Shown piece after piece: positions 1-7,390 of a stretch of DNA of 64,000 nt. The notes beneath the pieces were generated by a model. That model saw only the letters and a list, made by a program, of their open reading frames with translations, was not told the DNA's origin and did no database searches. The position numbers and the translations under genes were made by a program. This DNA is from Steroidobacter gossypii. Its GTDB lineage: Bacteria > Pseudomonadota > Gammaproteobacteria > Steroidobacterales > Steroidobacteraceae. The stretch spans positions 1 through 64,000 of the forward strand of contig NZ_JAEVLS010000004.1 in NCBI RefSeq assembly GCF_016801985.1, written 5' to 3'. Every line of letters starts with the position of its first letter. The first letter of the stretch is position 1.

Positions 1-228
1 CACACTCCCACCGCGAAAGCTTTGCGTCGCAGGCCTCGGCCGGTCCGTCGGCAACTCCAGCAGCCCCGGCGCTCCTCGGAGGTGCGCCACCCAGTAGTTC
101 AGCTGTTCCTCGAACTCCCCCCGGGCCCGTGATTGACGGGATACTTGCGCCTCACTCCTGCGCAGGATCTCTGTAGCTTCCGAAGAATCACCTTCTGACT
201 TGCCGTGGACGAAAGTAGCGTCGTTCAT
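1..228 (-). CDS. NRPS condensation-domain fragment, partial at left edge and 5'-truncated
   Basis: Reading the minus strand from an ATG at 228 gives 76 codons open to base 1. The last ~45 residues are clearly the middle of an NRPS condensation domain: the stretch EEQLNYW, then LRGAPGLLELPTDRPRP, is the linker that normally follows the HHxxxDG half of the domain. The HHxxxDG half is absent. The frame continues upstream of the ATG for only about 56 more codons to a stop, without condensation-domain likeness. A GGGGGA stretch lies just before the ATG. This is either the start of a rearranged NRPS gene continuing left of the window or a relic whose 5' half was lost. The C-domain identity is seen directly; whether it is expressed is unknown. 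Confidence 0.7.
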   Translation of the reverse strand, partial: MNDATFVHGKSEGDSSEATEILRRSEAQVSRQSRARGEFEEQLNYWVAHLRGAPGLLELPTDRPRPATQSFRGGSV

Positions 229-684
229 CAATTCCCCCGAAGCATCAACCTGCGGTGCTGTTCGTGCGTACCGCACGCGTGGGAAGCACGCCCAGCTGCG
301 GTACAGCACAACTGTGGACACGCTGGGTACAGGGAACTCGAACGGATGGCAATCAAGGCGCCCTCCCCCCGCGGGGACATTCACCAAGATTTGTTACGGG
401 AATGCCCCTAGCTGCGCATGGCGATGAATAAACGCCCGGCGAAGGCACTCTGAATTGCTCTGATTTCAACCACCTATTAGGCGCCCGCCATTGGTTCCGG
501 CAGAGAGCGCCCGATCTGAGCAGGCGCTATGCTATCGGCCGAATGCGCGTCAGGCGATAAGGTGACAGCCCCGGATGTTTGGCAAATGGGAAGGAGGTCA
601 AAGCCGACTATCTCGACATGCACCATATATTCGAGGATATGTGCACACCGTCGCGAGTCCTGCTCGCTACTAAGCGCTAGTGCC
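229..684. other. intergenic region, no supported gene
   Basis: About 450 bp separate the truncated condensation-domain fragment from the serine hydrolase stop codon. Short open frames occur on both strands but none has recognisable protein features or a convincing ribosome binding site. No tRNA, repeat or clear terminator is seen. It could hold the breakpoint that removed the 5' half of the leftmost condensation domain. Confidence 0.5.
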
Positions 685-2142
685 TTAGCGTTGGGACAGT
701 CTTCTCTTGTAGAACTGGATCGGGCGCGCGGCCGGCTCGAACCGAACGCTCAAGCCGCAGATCTCACCATCCGGGCTCGATTCGAACATCAAGCGACTAC
801 TTCGGTCGAATACGTGCGGTACGTGTATCGGGAATAGATCAGATTCTTCGGCAACCCACGCGTCATAGTGCCAATGGTTCAATTTCAGAGCGAGGTCACC
901 GCGATGCAGCTCCAGCCCGTCACGATGGTAACGGATGTCAATCATCCCATAAGCAGGGTGCTCATACCTGCCTTCATACTCGGATAGCACGTGAGATGGC
1001 GAAGTGTTTTCCACCCGACGGATGCTATTGTTTCGCTGGCATGTGCCTTCGATCTTACTCTCGTAGAGAGCGAGCGCCTGCTCCAAGGTCTGTGCCGGCT
1101 GTAACCCCATGAGCAAATCAAACACGTGCTGATTGACCAGCCTGGCGAGAGCTGGAGGACCGAAATTGAGAAAACAAACCACGCCTATTCTCTGGGCTGG
1201 AAACAACATCACCGAGCTATTGACGTCGTCCAAATAGCCACCGTGCGACAGCCGTGCATGCCCGTTATAGGTGTCGACAAACCATCCCATGGCATATGCG
1301 GCATTCGGGCTTGGCGCGGACAGGTCTGATCCGACTCCAATCTGCGGCGCATGGATGTGCGCGAGCGTCTGCGAGTGAATGACAGTACGCTCGCACGCCC
1401 TTCCCCCATTCATATTGAGCAATAACCAGCGAGTCATGTCTTCCACGGTCGAGTGGATCGCACCTCCCGACGGCGCAGTCACCTCGCAACGGGACGGTTG
1501 CGTTCGCAGCAACTCTCGACGAATCGTTTCGTGATACGACCGAGTGAAGTCATCTGCTGGCGCCTTGAAGCTGGTACTGGTCATCCCGACCGGATCCAGC
1601 AGCTTCCGCTGTACCAATGACTCCCATGTCTGCCCGGTAACGATCTCTGCGATATGACCCGCAACACACACGCTCAGATTGTTGTACTGAAACCGGTCAC
1701 GAAATGGCGCGGACATCTCGAGGTGCTGCATGGCTTCAAGCAGCTGGGCGCGAGAGATTGAGTTATGCATCCACACCCAATCATGGCGCGGCAATCCCGT
1801 CCGCATCGATAGGAGATCCCGAAGCGTAACCTGCGCACTCGCGGCCGCGTCGCTGATGCGGAAATTAGGTGCGTATCGTTGCACCGGCTGATCCCAGCTA
1901 AGCACGCGCTCGTCCACTAGCACACCCAGGGTCGTCGCATTGATGGCTTTAGTAGTGGAGGCTATCGGGTACGCTGTACGCGCGGTCATCGGGAGCTTCG
2001 CTTCCAGGTCCCTGTACCCGTATCCCTCGGCGAGAAGCAACCGCCCGTCACGCACAATACCAATCGCTAGGCCGGGCACCCGCCCAAGGTGCAGCACTGG
2101 TTTTACGATCTTCTCGAGCTCGGCAGCAATATCGCGTGACAT
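685..2142 (-). CDS. SxxK serine hydrolase, class C beta-lactamase / D-aminopeptidase-like
   Basis: A 485-residue protein of the beta-lactamase/penicillin-binding-protein-like serine hydrolase family. Ser62-Thr-Thr-Lys65 (motif ASTTK) is the SxxK nucleophile pair, and a later RFQYNN gives the YxN motif. A C-terminal ~130-residue extension follows the catalytic domain, as in some esterases and D-amino-acid amidases of this family. The ATG at 2142 is chosen because it lies 2 bp after the upstream epimerase stop; the longer alternative at 2169 needs a TTG and overlaps that gene. No clear signal peptide is visible, so a cytoplasmic place is likely. It is last in the operon with a dipeptide epimerase and two peptidases, which favours a role on D-amino-acid-containing peptides or amides. 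Substrate is not predictable from sequence. Confidence 0.85.
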   Translation of the reverse strand: MSRDIAAELEKIVKPVLHLGRVPGLAIGIVRDGRLLLAEGYGYRDLEAKLPMTARTAYPIASTTKAINATTLGVLVDERVLSWDQPVQRYAPNFRISDAAASAQVTLRDLLSMRTGLPRHDWVWMHNSISRAQLLEAMQHLEMSAPFRDRFQYNNLSVCVAGHIAEIVTGQTWESLVQRKLLDPVGMTSTSFKAPADDFTRSYHETIRRELLRTQPSRCEVTAPSGGAIHSTVEDMTRWLLLNMNGGRACERTVIHSQTLAHIHAPQIGVGSDLSAPSPNAAYAMGWFVDTYNGHARLSHGGYLDDVNSSVMLFPAQRIGVVCFLNFGPPALARLVNQHVFDLLMGLQPAQTLEQALALYESKIEGTCQRNNSIRRVENTSPSHVLSEYEGRYEHPAYGMIDIRYHRDGLELHRGDLALKLNHWHYDAWVAEESDLFPIHVPHVFDRSSRLMFESSPDGEICGLSVRFEPAARPIQFYKRRLSQR

Positions 2143-2144
2143 GC

Positions 2145-3146
2145 TCAGCCCCACAACCCGGACGGGCAAGCAATCAGACCTTCACTGTACTCGACCCTCG
2201 GGCTGCGATCGGTACGCAGGAACACCGGCCCGTCCAGATCCACTACCGTGCACATCTGCCCAATAAGGTGAGCCGGCGCCATTCCAAGCGACGTCCCGAT
2301 CATGTTTCCTACCATCGCTTTCAATCCGAGCTCTCTCGCGGCCCGCGCCATCGCCACGCCCTCAGTGAATCCACCACACTTGTCCAACTTGATGTTCACG
2401 ACGTCAAAGCAACCGACAAGAGCAGGCATGTCCGCGAGGCACTGCACGCTCTCGTCTGCCGCGATGGGAATTGGGGACTGAAAGCCCTTCAATAGCGCCT
2501 CTTGACCAACGGGAAATGGCTGCTCAACCAGCTCGACCCGCGCCTCGACCAACACCGGAAGCAGTTGCTCGAAGGAGCTCCGTGTGAAACCCTGGTTGGC
2601 ATCGACTGCGAGCCAGACATCCTGCCTGGCTGCGCGAACCTCCCGAACACGCGCGGCATCTATCTGTTCGCCAGTGAGCTTTAGCTTTATCGCTCGAGCC
2701 TGCGTATAACGGCACGCAGCGGTCGCCATCTGCTGCGGGCTGTCAGCGCCACATGTAAACGTGGTCACGATCGGGCGAGGCAGCTCCAACCCAGCGATTT
2801 CCCATGCGGGACGACCGCTGAGCTTTGCTTCCAGATCCCAAACTGCGCAATCGAGTGCGTTGCGGGCACCACCGGGAGGCAGCATCCGCTGCACCGAATC
2901 CCTGCTGATACCGACCTCGATGTCAGCGCGCAACATCTCCAGTTGCCGCCGCATGGAGTCTGGCTTGTCGTTCCTGTAATGCACGCCGGCCGCTTCACCT
3001 CGGCCGATCTGCCCGTCCTTCTCCAGCGTGATCAGCAGCAGATCGAAGAACTCAAACGAATAACCCGCAATCCGGAATGGAGCGACGAGCGGCCATCGCT
3101 CTACTTCAACGTGCATCCGCAGTGGACCGAGGATTTCCGATGACAT
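2145..3146 (-). CDS. dipeptide epimerase (enolase superfamily, L-Ala-D/L-Glu epimerase-like)
   Basis: A 333-residue enolase-superfamily protein of the muconate-lactonizing subgroup. The catalytic Lys pair is in IKLKLTG (Lys154 and Lys156). Metal ligands are Asp182 (VDANQG), Glu208 (LVEQP) and Asp231 (AADES). The opposite-face Lys lies in NIKLDKCGG, the signature typical of dipeptide epimerases. Members invert the alpha-carbon of one residue of a dipeptide, classically L-Ala-D-Glu from murein recycling. A perfect AAGGAGG ribosome binding site precedes the ATG at 3146. It sits between an oxoamine synthase (40 bp upstream) and a serine hydrolase (2 bp downstream). The context with peptidases and a TonB receptor suggests imported peptides rather than murein as substrate; exact dipeptide specificity is inference. 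Confidence 0.9.
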   Translation of the reverse strand: MSSEILGPLRMHVEVERWPLVAPFRIAGYSFEFFDLLLITLEKDGQIGRGEAAGVHYRNDKPDSMRRQLEMLRADIEVGISRDSVQRMLPPGGARNALDCAVWDLEAKLSGRPAWEIAGLELPRPIVTTFTCGADSPQQMATAACRYTQARAIKLKLTGEQIDAARVREVRAARQDVWLAVDANQGFTRSSFEQLLPVLVEARVELVEQPFPVGQEALLKGFQSPIPIAADESVQCLADMPALVGCFDVVNIKLDKCGGFTEGVAMARAARELGLKAMVGNMIGTSLGMAPAHLIGQMCTVVDLDGPVFLRTDRSPRVEYSEGLIACPSGLWG

Positions 3147-3185
3147 TCTGCTCCTCCTTATAACGACATACGTGACACGCAGCTC

Positions 3186-4289
3186 TCACAGAAGGCGTTG
3201 CAGTCCATCGAGCAGCCGATCCATGTGCTCGCGCGTATGATCGGCAAAGATGCCGCAGCGAATCGCGCCTTGCTTGGTAGCCCCGATATAAGTCGTGTAG
3301 TACACGAACAGCCCCCTTGCAAGCAGCGATCGTTGAAGCTCGCGCATGGATTGCTCTGTCCCCACGGAGAACGCCGCTACGGGAGCAGCGCTGTCGCCGA
3401 CGTCGAGCCCGAGCCTTCTGAGGCCAACCTTAAGGTAGTGGATGTTTTGGCGGAGGCGCGCGAGCAGCTCTGGATGCTCTCGTACATATTTGAGGCTGGC
3501 AGCGCACATCGCCGCAGCAGCCGGCATTCCTGGCGAGGCCCCACGCGCTGCTGGCGACTTCCGATATGCGGCGACCTCATGCGAGGTTCCAAGGGCGATG
3601 CCGCCGTAAGTTCCAAAAGCCTTGCCGAGCGACCCGCCAATCACCGCAGCTCCAGCGGCGATCCCGTGGTGTTCGCATGCACCCCTGCCAGTCCCACCCA
3701 GCACACCGAACGAATGTGACTCATCCACGAGCAAACGTCCGCCATACGACAATGCCAACTGCCAAAGCTGGTCGAGCGGTGCGATTTCGCCGAGCGACGA
3801 GAACATGCCGTCCGTGATGATCATTGGCTTCTCACCGGCGGACAGGTATAGCTTCATTCGGCGCTCGAGATCCTGAGTATCGAGGTGCCGAAACGACCAG
3901 CTTCTTAGCCCGCTCGCAGCAATCGCCTCGCGCAATGAGTAGTGAGCCAACTCGTCGAAAAATATCGCCTGATAACCATTTCGGATTGCAGCGATGGAAA
4001 CTAGCGCGAAGAAGTAGCCGCTACCAAGATAGAGCGCGTCCGACGATCCGAAGAATGTCGCCGCCTCTGCTTCGATCTCGCGATGTTCGGACGTGACAAC
4101 GTGCTGCTCTCTAGAAAGCGGCAGGCCAGAACCCAGCAGACGCAGTGACGTGACACCTGCTTGGATGATCTGCGAGTGAGAAGCGAGCCCGAGATAGGAT
4201 GAGCCACCGAAGTTTACATAGGGCTTTCCATCGAGGACGATCTGCGCCCCAACTGCAGAGCCCATCATGCTCCGTAGGGTGTCGTTCAT
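3186..4289 (-). CDS. PLP-dependent alpha-oxoamine synthase (BioF/KBL/SPT family)
   Basis: A 367-residue fold-type I PLP enzyme. Family marks are NFGGSSYLGL near the N-terminus, the Asp-Glu-Ser-His block (DESHSFGVLG, residues 189-198) that contacts the cofactor, and the Schiff-base lysine Lys223 in GGSLGKAFG. Enzymes of this family condense an amino acid with an acyl-CoA or acyl-ACP with loss of CO2, as in 8-amino-7-oxononanoate synthase, 2-amino-3-ketobutyrate ligase and serine palmitoyltransferase. The ATG at 4289 is chosen because it forms an ATGA overlap with the upstream hydrolase stop, indicating translational coupling. It is not accompanied by other biotin genes, so a BioF role is unlikely. 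In this peptide-handling operon it may acylate a released amino acid or run a lyase-type reaction; both are inference. Confidence 0.85.
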   Translation of the reverse strand: MNDTLRSMMGSAVGAQIVLDGKPYVNFGGSSYLGLASHSQIIQAGVTSLRLLGSGLPLSREQHVVTSEHREIEAEAATFFGSSDALYLGSGYFFALVSIAAIRNGYQAIFFDELAHYSLREAIAASGLRSWSFRHLDTQDLERRMKLYLSAGEKPMIITDGMFSSLGEIAPLDQLWQLALSYGGRLLVDESHSFGVLGGTGRGACEHHGIAAGAAVIGGSLGKAFGTYGGIALGTSHEVAAYRKSPAARGASPGMPAAAAMCAASLKYVREHPELLARLRQNIHYLKVGLRRLGLDVGDSAAPVAAFSVGTEQSMRELQRSLLARGLFVYYTTYIGATKQGAIRCGIFADHTREHMDRLLDGLQRLL

Positions 4290-6052
4290 TCTTGGCCCTG
4301 GCGATCGGTTACCACGCTGCGCGCCCAAGCAGGTTCTTCCGACACATCGTCGCCCAGCGGCACATAGAGAACGCTCTTGTGCGAACCGTCGTGAAACAAC
4401 CTTACGGTCACTGGGCGCGCATCTTTGACCGATTCCTTCGACACGACGCCGCCGCCATTGAAGTTTCTTTGGGTGTAGATGGAGTCGTTCGAACCCACCA
4501 CTAGGCGCAACCGGCTTCCCTTACTGATCTTAACGGCAACGAAAGTGAAGTGATCGAAGTCGTAGCGCAATGGCTCGCTGGTTCCGATGAGTACCTCCCT
4601 GCGCAGATCTTGACGGTAGCGCGCCCGGATTCGATCCTCCGACAGGCGCATCGCGCTGCCCAATGCATCCACCAGGTAGACAGTTGCGCGAACATCCGTA
4701 TCAGGGCGATCGATGGATAGCCACACCGACAGTTTGAAGAATCCAGAGACTTCCATCTCGCTGGGGAATGGTTGACTGTGGTAGATCAGTTGCGAAACAC
4801 CCGCAGCGTGAATCATCCTCTGATCAACCAGATAATTGGAGCCCACGGAGGCTTCGACTTGCGCTAGCCGAGTGTCGCGCGGATCATAAACAAATTGGTC
4901 GGGCGCGCTGCTAGCTGGTTCCGACTGCAAGAATCCGGAGCTAAAAACATCGGTCGGATTGCCAGCCGAATGCAAATACAGGAGTTGCACGCGCCTGGTA
5001 ATGCTATCCAGGCTCTCCGCGTAACGCCACCTATCCGCTCCGATGACGTAGTACGCAACCTTGTTGTGCAGAAACTCTGGCTTCGGTCCACCCTGCATGG
5101 TCCATGCGTACCACTGCAGGTGCAGTCGAGGCAAGTCGATCACGCTGGCCGGTCCCAGCTTCAGTCCACCAAACTCCGCCCTTGGTGTCCGCGTGCCGGC
5201 ATGATCCCAAGGACCGATGACCAGATAATGCCTTTCGCGGGCAACTCTGCTATGTCTCAGATGTTGTCGGTAGTAACTGATCGCACCTGGCTGATCGCCG
5301 TCGTAAATACCGGTTATCGAGAGAACCGGAAGCGCGATTCTGGAGTATTGCTCGGATGTCGGATTGTAGGAGTCCCAATAATCATCTGGCTGCGGATGTC
5401 GTAGCCATTCCTGAAAAACGTCCGATGGATTTCCCAGAAAGGTGTCCAGCTGCTCGAACGCATTGCCCGATTCGTACCACTCGCGAAATCGTTGGTCCCA
5501 GTATTCAACTCCATCCGCGAAGATCTTGTCCTGCGAGGCTCGTCCCCACACTAACGTCAGCCATCGCATTAGGTATGGCGATGCAATGTTGCCGCCGAAA
5601 GGAAAATCAACTCCCATGGACGGAGACGCGACTGGAACGATGGTCGAAAGGTGCGGTGGCAGCTCCTTCGCGGTAGCCCATTGCGCGTACCCTGAATAGG
5701 ATCCTCCCCACATGGCTACCTGCCCATTACAGTAGGTCTGTTGAGCCAACCACTCCACTACATCATGACCATCCTTCGCCTCGTTGATGTTCGGTTTGAA
5801 TTCGCCGCCCGAGTCGCCGCGACCACGAACATCTACCGTCAAGAATGGATATCCATGAGCGGCGAAGTACATCCCTCGGTCATGGTACGTCTGCCCAATG
5901 TAGGGAGTCAGCGTGAATATCGCTGGCGCGGGGTCCCGCAGTTCGCGAGGTATATAGGCGGTGGCATTGAGGCAGATGCCATCGCGCAATGGAATCTTTA
6001 TGCCCCACCGCAGCTGTACCTGATATCTTCCTATACCGCGTGTTTCTTCCAT
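4286..6052 (-). CDS. CocE/NonD family hydrolase (S15 X-Pro dipeptidyl-peptidase-like)
   Basis: A 588-residue alpha/beta hydrolase of the CocE/S15 family. The N-terminal catalytic domain carries DVRGRGDSGG and the nucleophile elbow WGGSYSGYAQ with Ser118. A later NHxxNxD-type region and the C-terminal jelly-roll domain (around residue 400 onward, with LRLVVGSND) match the family layout. Members hydrolyse X-Pro dipeptides, esters such as cocaine, or beta-lactam esters. It has no obvious signal peptide. Its start overlaps the MFS gene by 22 bp and its stop overlaps the oxoamine synthase ATG by 4 bp, so it is embedded in one operon with an S9 peptidase and a dipeptide epimerase. Peptidase versus esterase activity cannot be decided from sequence. 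Confidence 0.88.
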   Translation of the reverse strand: MEETRGIGRYQVQLRWGIKIPLRDGICLNATAYIPRELRDPAPAIFTLTPYIGQTYHDRGMYFAAHGYPFLTVDVRGRGDSGGEFKPNINEAKDGHDVVEWLAQQTYCNGQVAMWGGSYSGYAQWATAKELPPHLSTIVPVASPSMGVDFPFGGNIASPYLMRWLTLVWGRASQDKIFADGVEYWDQRFREWYESGNAFEQLDTFLGNPSDVFQEWLRHPQPDDYWDSYNPTSEQYSRIALPVLSITGIYDGDQPGAISYYRQHLRHSRVARERHYLVIGPWDHAGTRTPRAEFGGLKLGPASVIDLPRLHLQWYAWTMQGGPKPEFLHNKVAYYVIGADRWRYAESLDSITRRVQLLYLHSAGNPTDVFSSGFLQSEPASSAPDQFVYDPRDTRLAQVEASVGSNYLVDQRMIHAAGVSQLIYHSQPFPSEMEVSGFFKLSVWLSIDRPDTDVRATVYLVDALGSAMRLSEDRIRARYRQDLRREVLIGTSEPLRYDFDHFTFVAVKISKGSRLRLVVGSNDSIYTQRNFNGGGVVSKESVKDARPVTVRLFHDGSHKSVLYVPLGDDVSEEPAWARSVVTDRQGQE

Positions 6053-7377
6053 GACTTGTCCATTATCGATGACTCTCCCTGCTTACCCCAACTTTGCGAT
6101 GTAAGTGCGCTGGCTTGCAAGCTCTGCCGCACGGTCAGGCTGGCGCGCCAGAGATGCCACCCTACCCACAATTGTCCGGGACACAAGAGCAACAAGACAT
6201 AGCGGAGCGATTCTTCCCCGAACATCGGGCGCAAGGCATCGGACAAAGCGCCCGCCGCCAGCGGGCCCAAACCCATTCCAATCAAATTGGCAAACAACAG
6301 GATCAGCGCCACGGAAACGGCACGCATCTGTTGTGGAACGAGCGTCTGGATCGTAGCAAACAGCGGCCCATTGATCATGGTCCCACCAAGTGTCGCCAGC
6401 CCGATCAGCCCGAACGCAGCGTAGCGGCTGGATGAGAGGTATGCTCCCGCCAGCAGGGCTCCGAAAGCGCAGCACGCAACAGCCATGGCCTTCAATTGCA
6501 CATGTTCCTTGTTGCTTGCGTAGCGTGACGCGAGCTCGCCTCCCCAATACGTACCCAGCAGTCCGCTGATGCCATAGATGATTGAGAACCAGGTTCCAAG
6601 CTCGCCGGTTTGCAGGCCAAAGCTACGCACGAAGAACGCTGGCTGCCACTTCGCCATGCCATAGGCAAAGAAGTAGAGCACTGAAAAGCTGAACAGCAGG
6701 TGCCTAAAGGTCGCGTCAGTCCACAGAGTGAACATCACGTCTCTGAGAGTTGGAGCAGGCTGAATGCGTTCCGGCGTGCTGACCTCCGGCGAGTGAGCCC
6801 GGCGGCTTGTGCGGGGCTCTCGTAATGTAAAGCGCGCCAGCACAGCTAGCATGACACCAGGCAGCCCCAACACGATGAAGGTCGCTCGCCAGCCGTAGAA
6901 CTCATTAAGCCAACCAGCAATGAAGTACCCAACCACTGCGCTCAGCGGCCCGCCGAGCATGTAGAGCGCAACAGCACGCGGGCGCTCTGCGCGCGTGAAG
7001 TAATCCGCTATGAACGAATGTGCTGGAGGAACACAACCCGCTTCGCCAACGGCCACGCCGATTCGAATCAACAGCAACTGAAAGAAGTTGCCCGCAGCGC
7101 CACATAGCGCGACAGCGCCACTCCACAGCATGGTCGTCAACGACACGATGGTCACACGATTGCCGCGATCAGCCCATCGCGCGATCGGAATTCCCATGAT
7201 GGAGTAAAACAACGCGAACGCAATACCGCTTAGGAGCCCAAGCTGGGTATCAGTCAGGGCAAGGTCCACTTTGATGTCTTGCAAAACCAGCCCGAGCGCC
7301 AGGCGATCCACCTGATTGAAGGCAAGGATCAGCGATAGCAGGACAAGCAGATATTTCTTGTAGAACTTGTCACTCAC
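6031..7377 (-). CDS. MFS transporter
   Basis: A 448-residue major facilitator protein with about 12 hydrophobic segments. The loop after TM2 carries a MFS motif-A-like GIPIARWADRGNR, and a motif-C-like stretch follows (RIGVAVGEAG). It resembles the organic-anion and spinster-type permeases common beside TonB receptors in Gram-negative bacteria. The GTG at 7377 is preferred: it lies 13 bp after the upstream peptidase stop and directly precedes the first membrane segment. An upstream extension to 7524 would add 49 non-membrane residues antiparallel to no known domain and would overlap the peptidase by 134 bp. As the only inner-membrane carrier in the operon it probably moves the peptide or its breakdown product across the inner membrane. 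Substrate unknown. Confidence 0.88.
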   Translation of the reverse strand: MSDKFYKKYLLVLLSLILAFNQVDRLALGLVLQDIKVDLALTDTQLGLLSGIAFALFYSIMGIPIARWADRGNRVTIVSLTTMLWSGAVALCGAAGNFFQLLLIRIGVAVGEAGCVPPAHSFIADYFTRAERPRAVALYMLGGPLSAVVGYFIAGWLNEFYGWRATFIVLGLPGVMLAVLARFTLREPRTSRRAHSPEVSTPERIQPAPTLRDVMFTLWTDATFRHLLFSFSVLYFFAYGMAKWQPAFFVRSFGLQTGELGTWFSIIYGISGLLGTYWGGELASRYASNKEHVQLKAMAVACCAFGALLAGAYLSSSRYAAFGLIGLATLGGTMINGPLFATIQTLVPQQMRAVSVALILLFANLIGMGLGPLAAGALSDALRPMFGEESLRYVLLLLCPGQLWVGWHLWRASLTVRQSLQASALTSQSWGKQGESSIMDKSWKKHAV

Positions 7378-7390
7378 GCGGCCGCACCGC

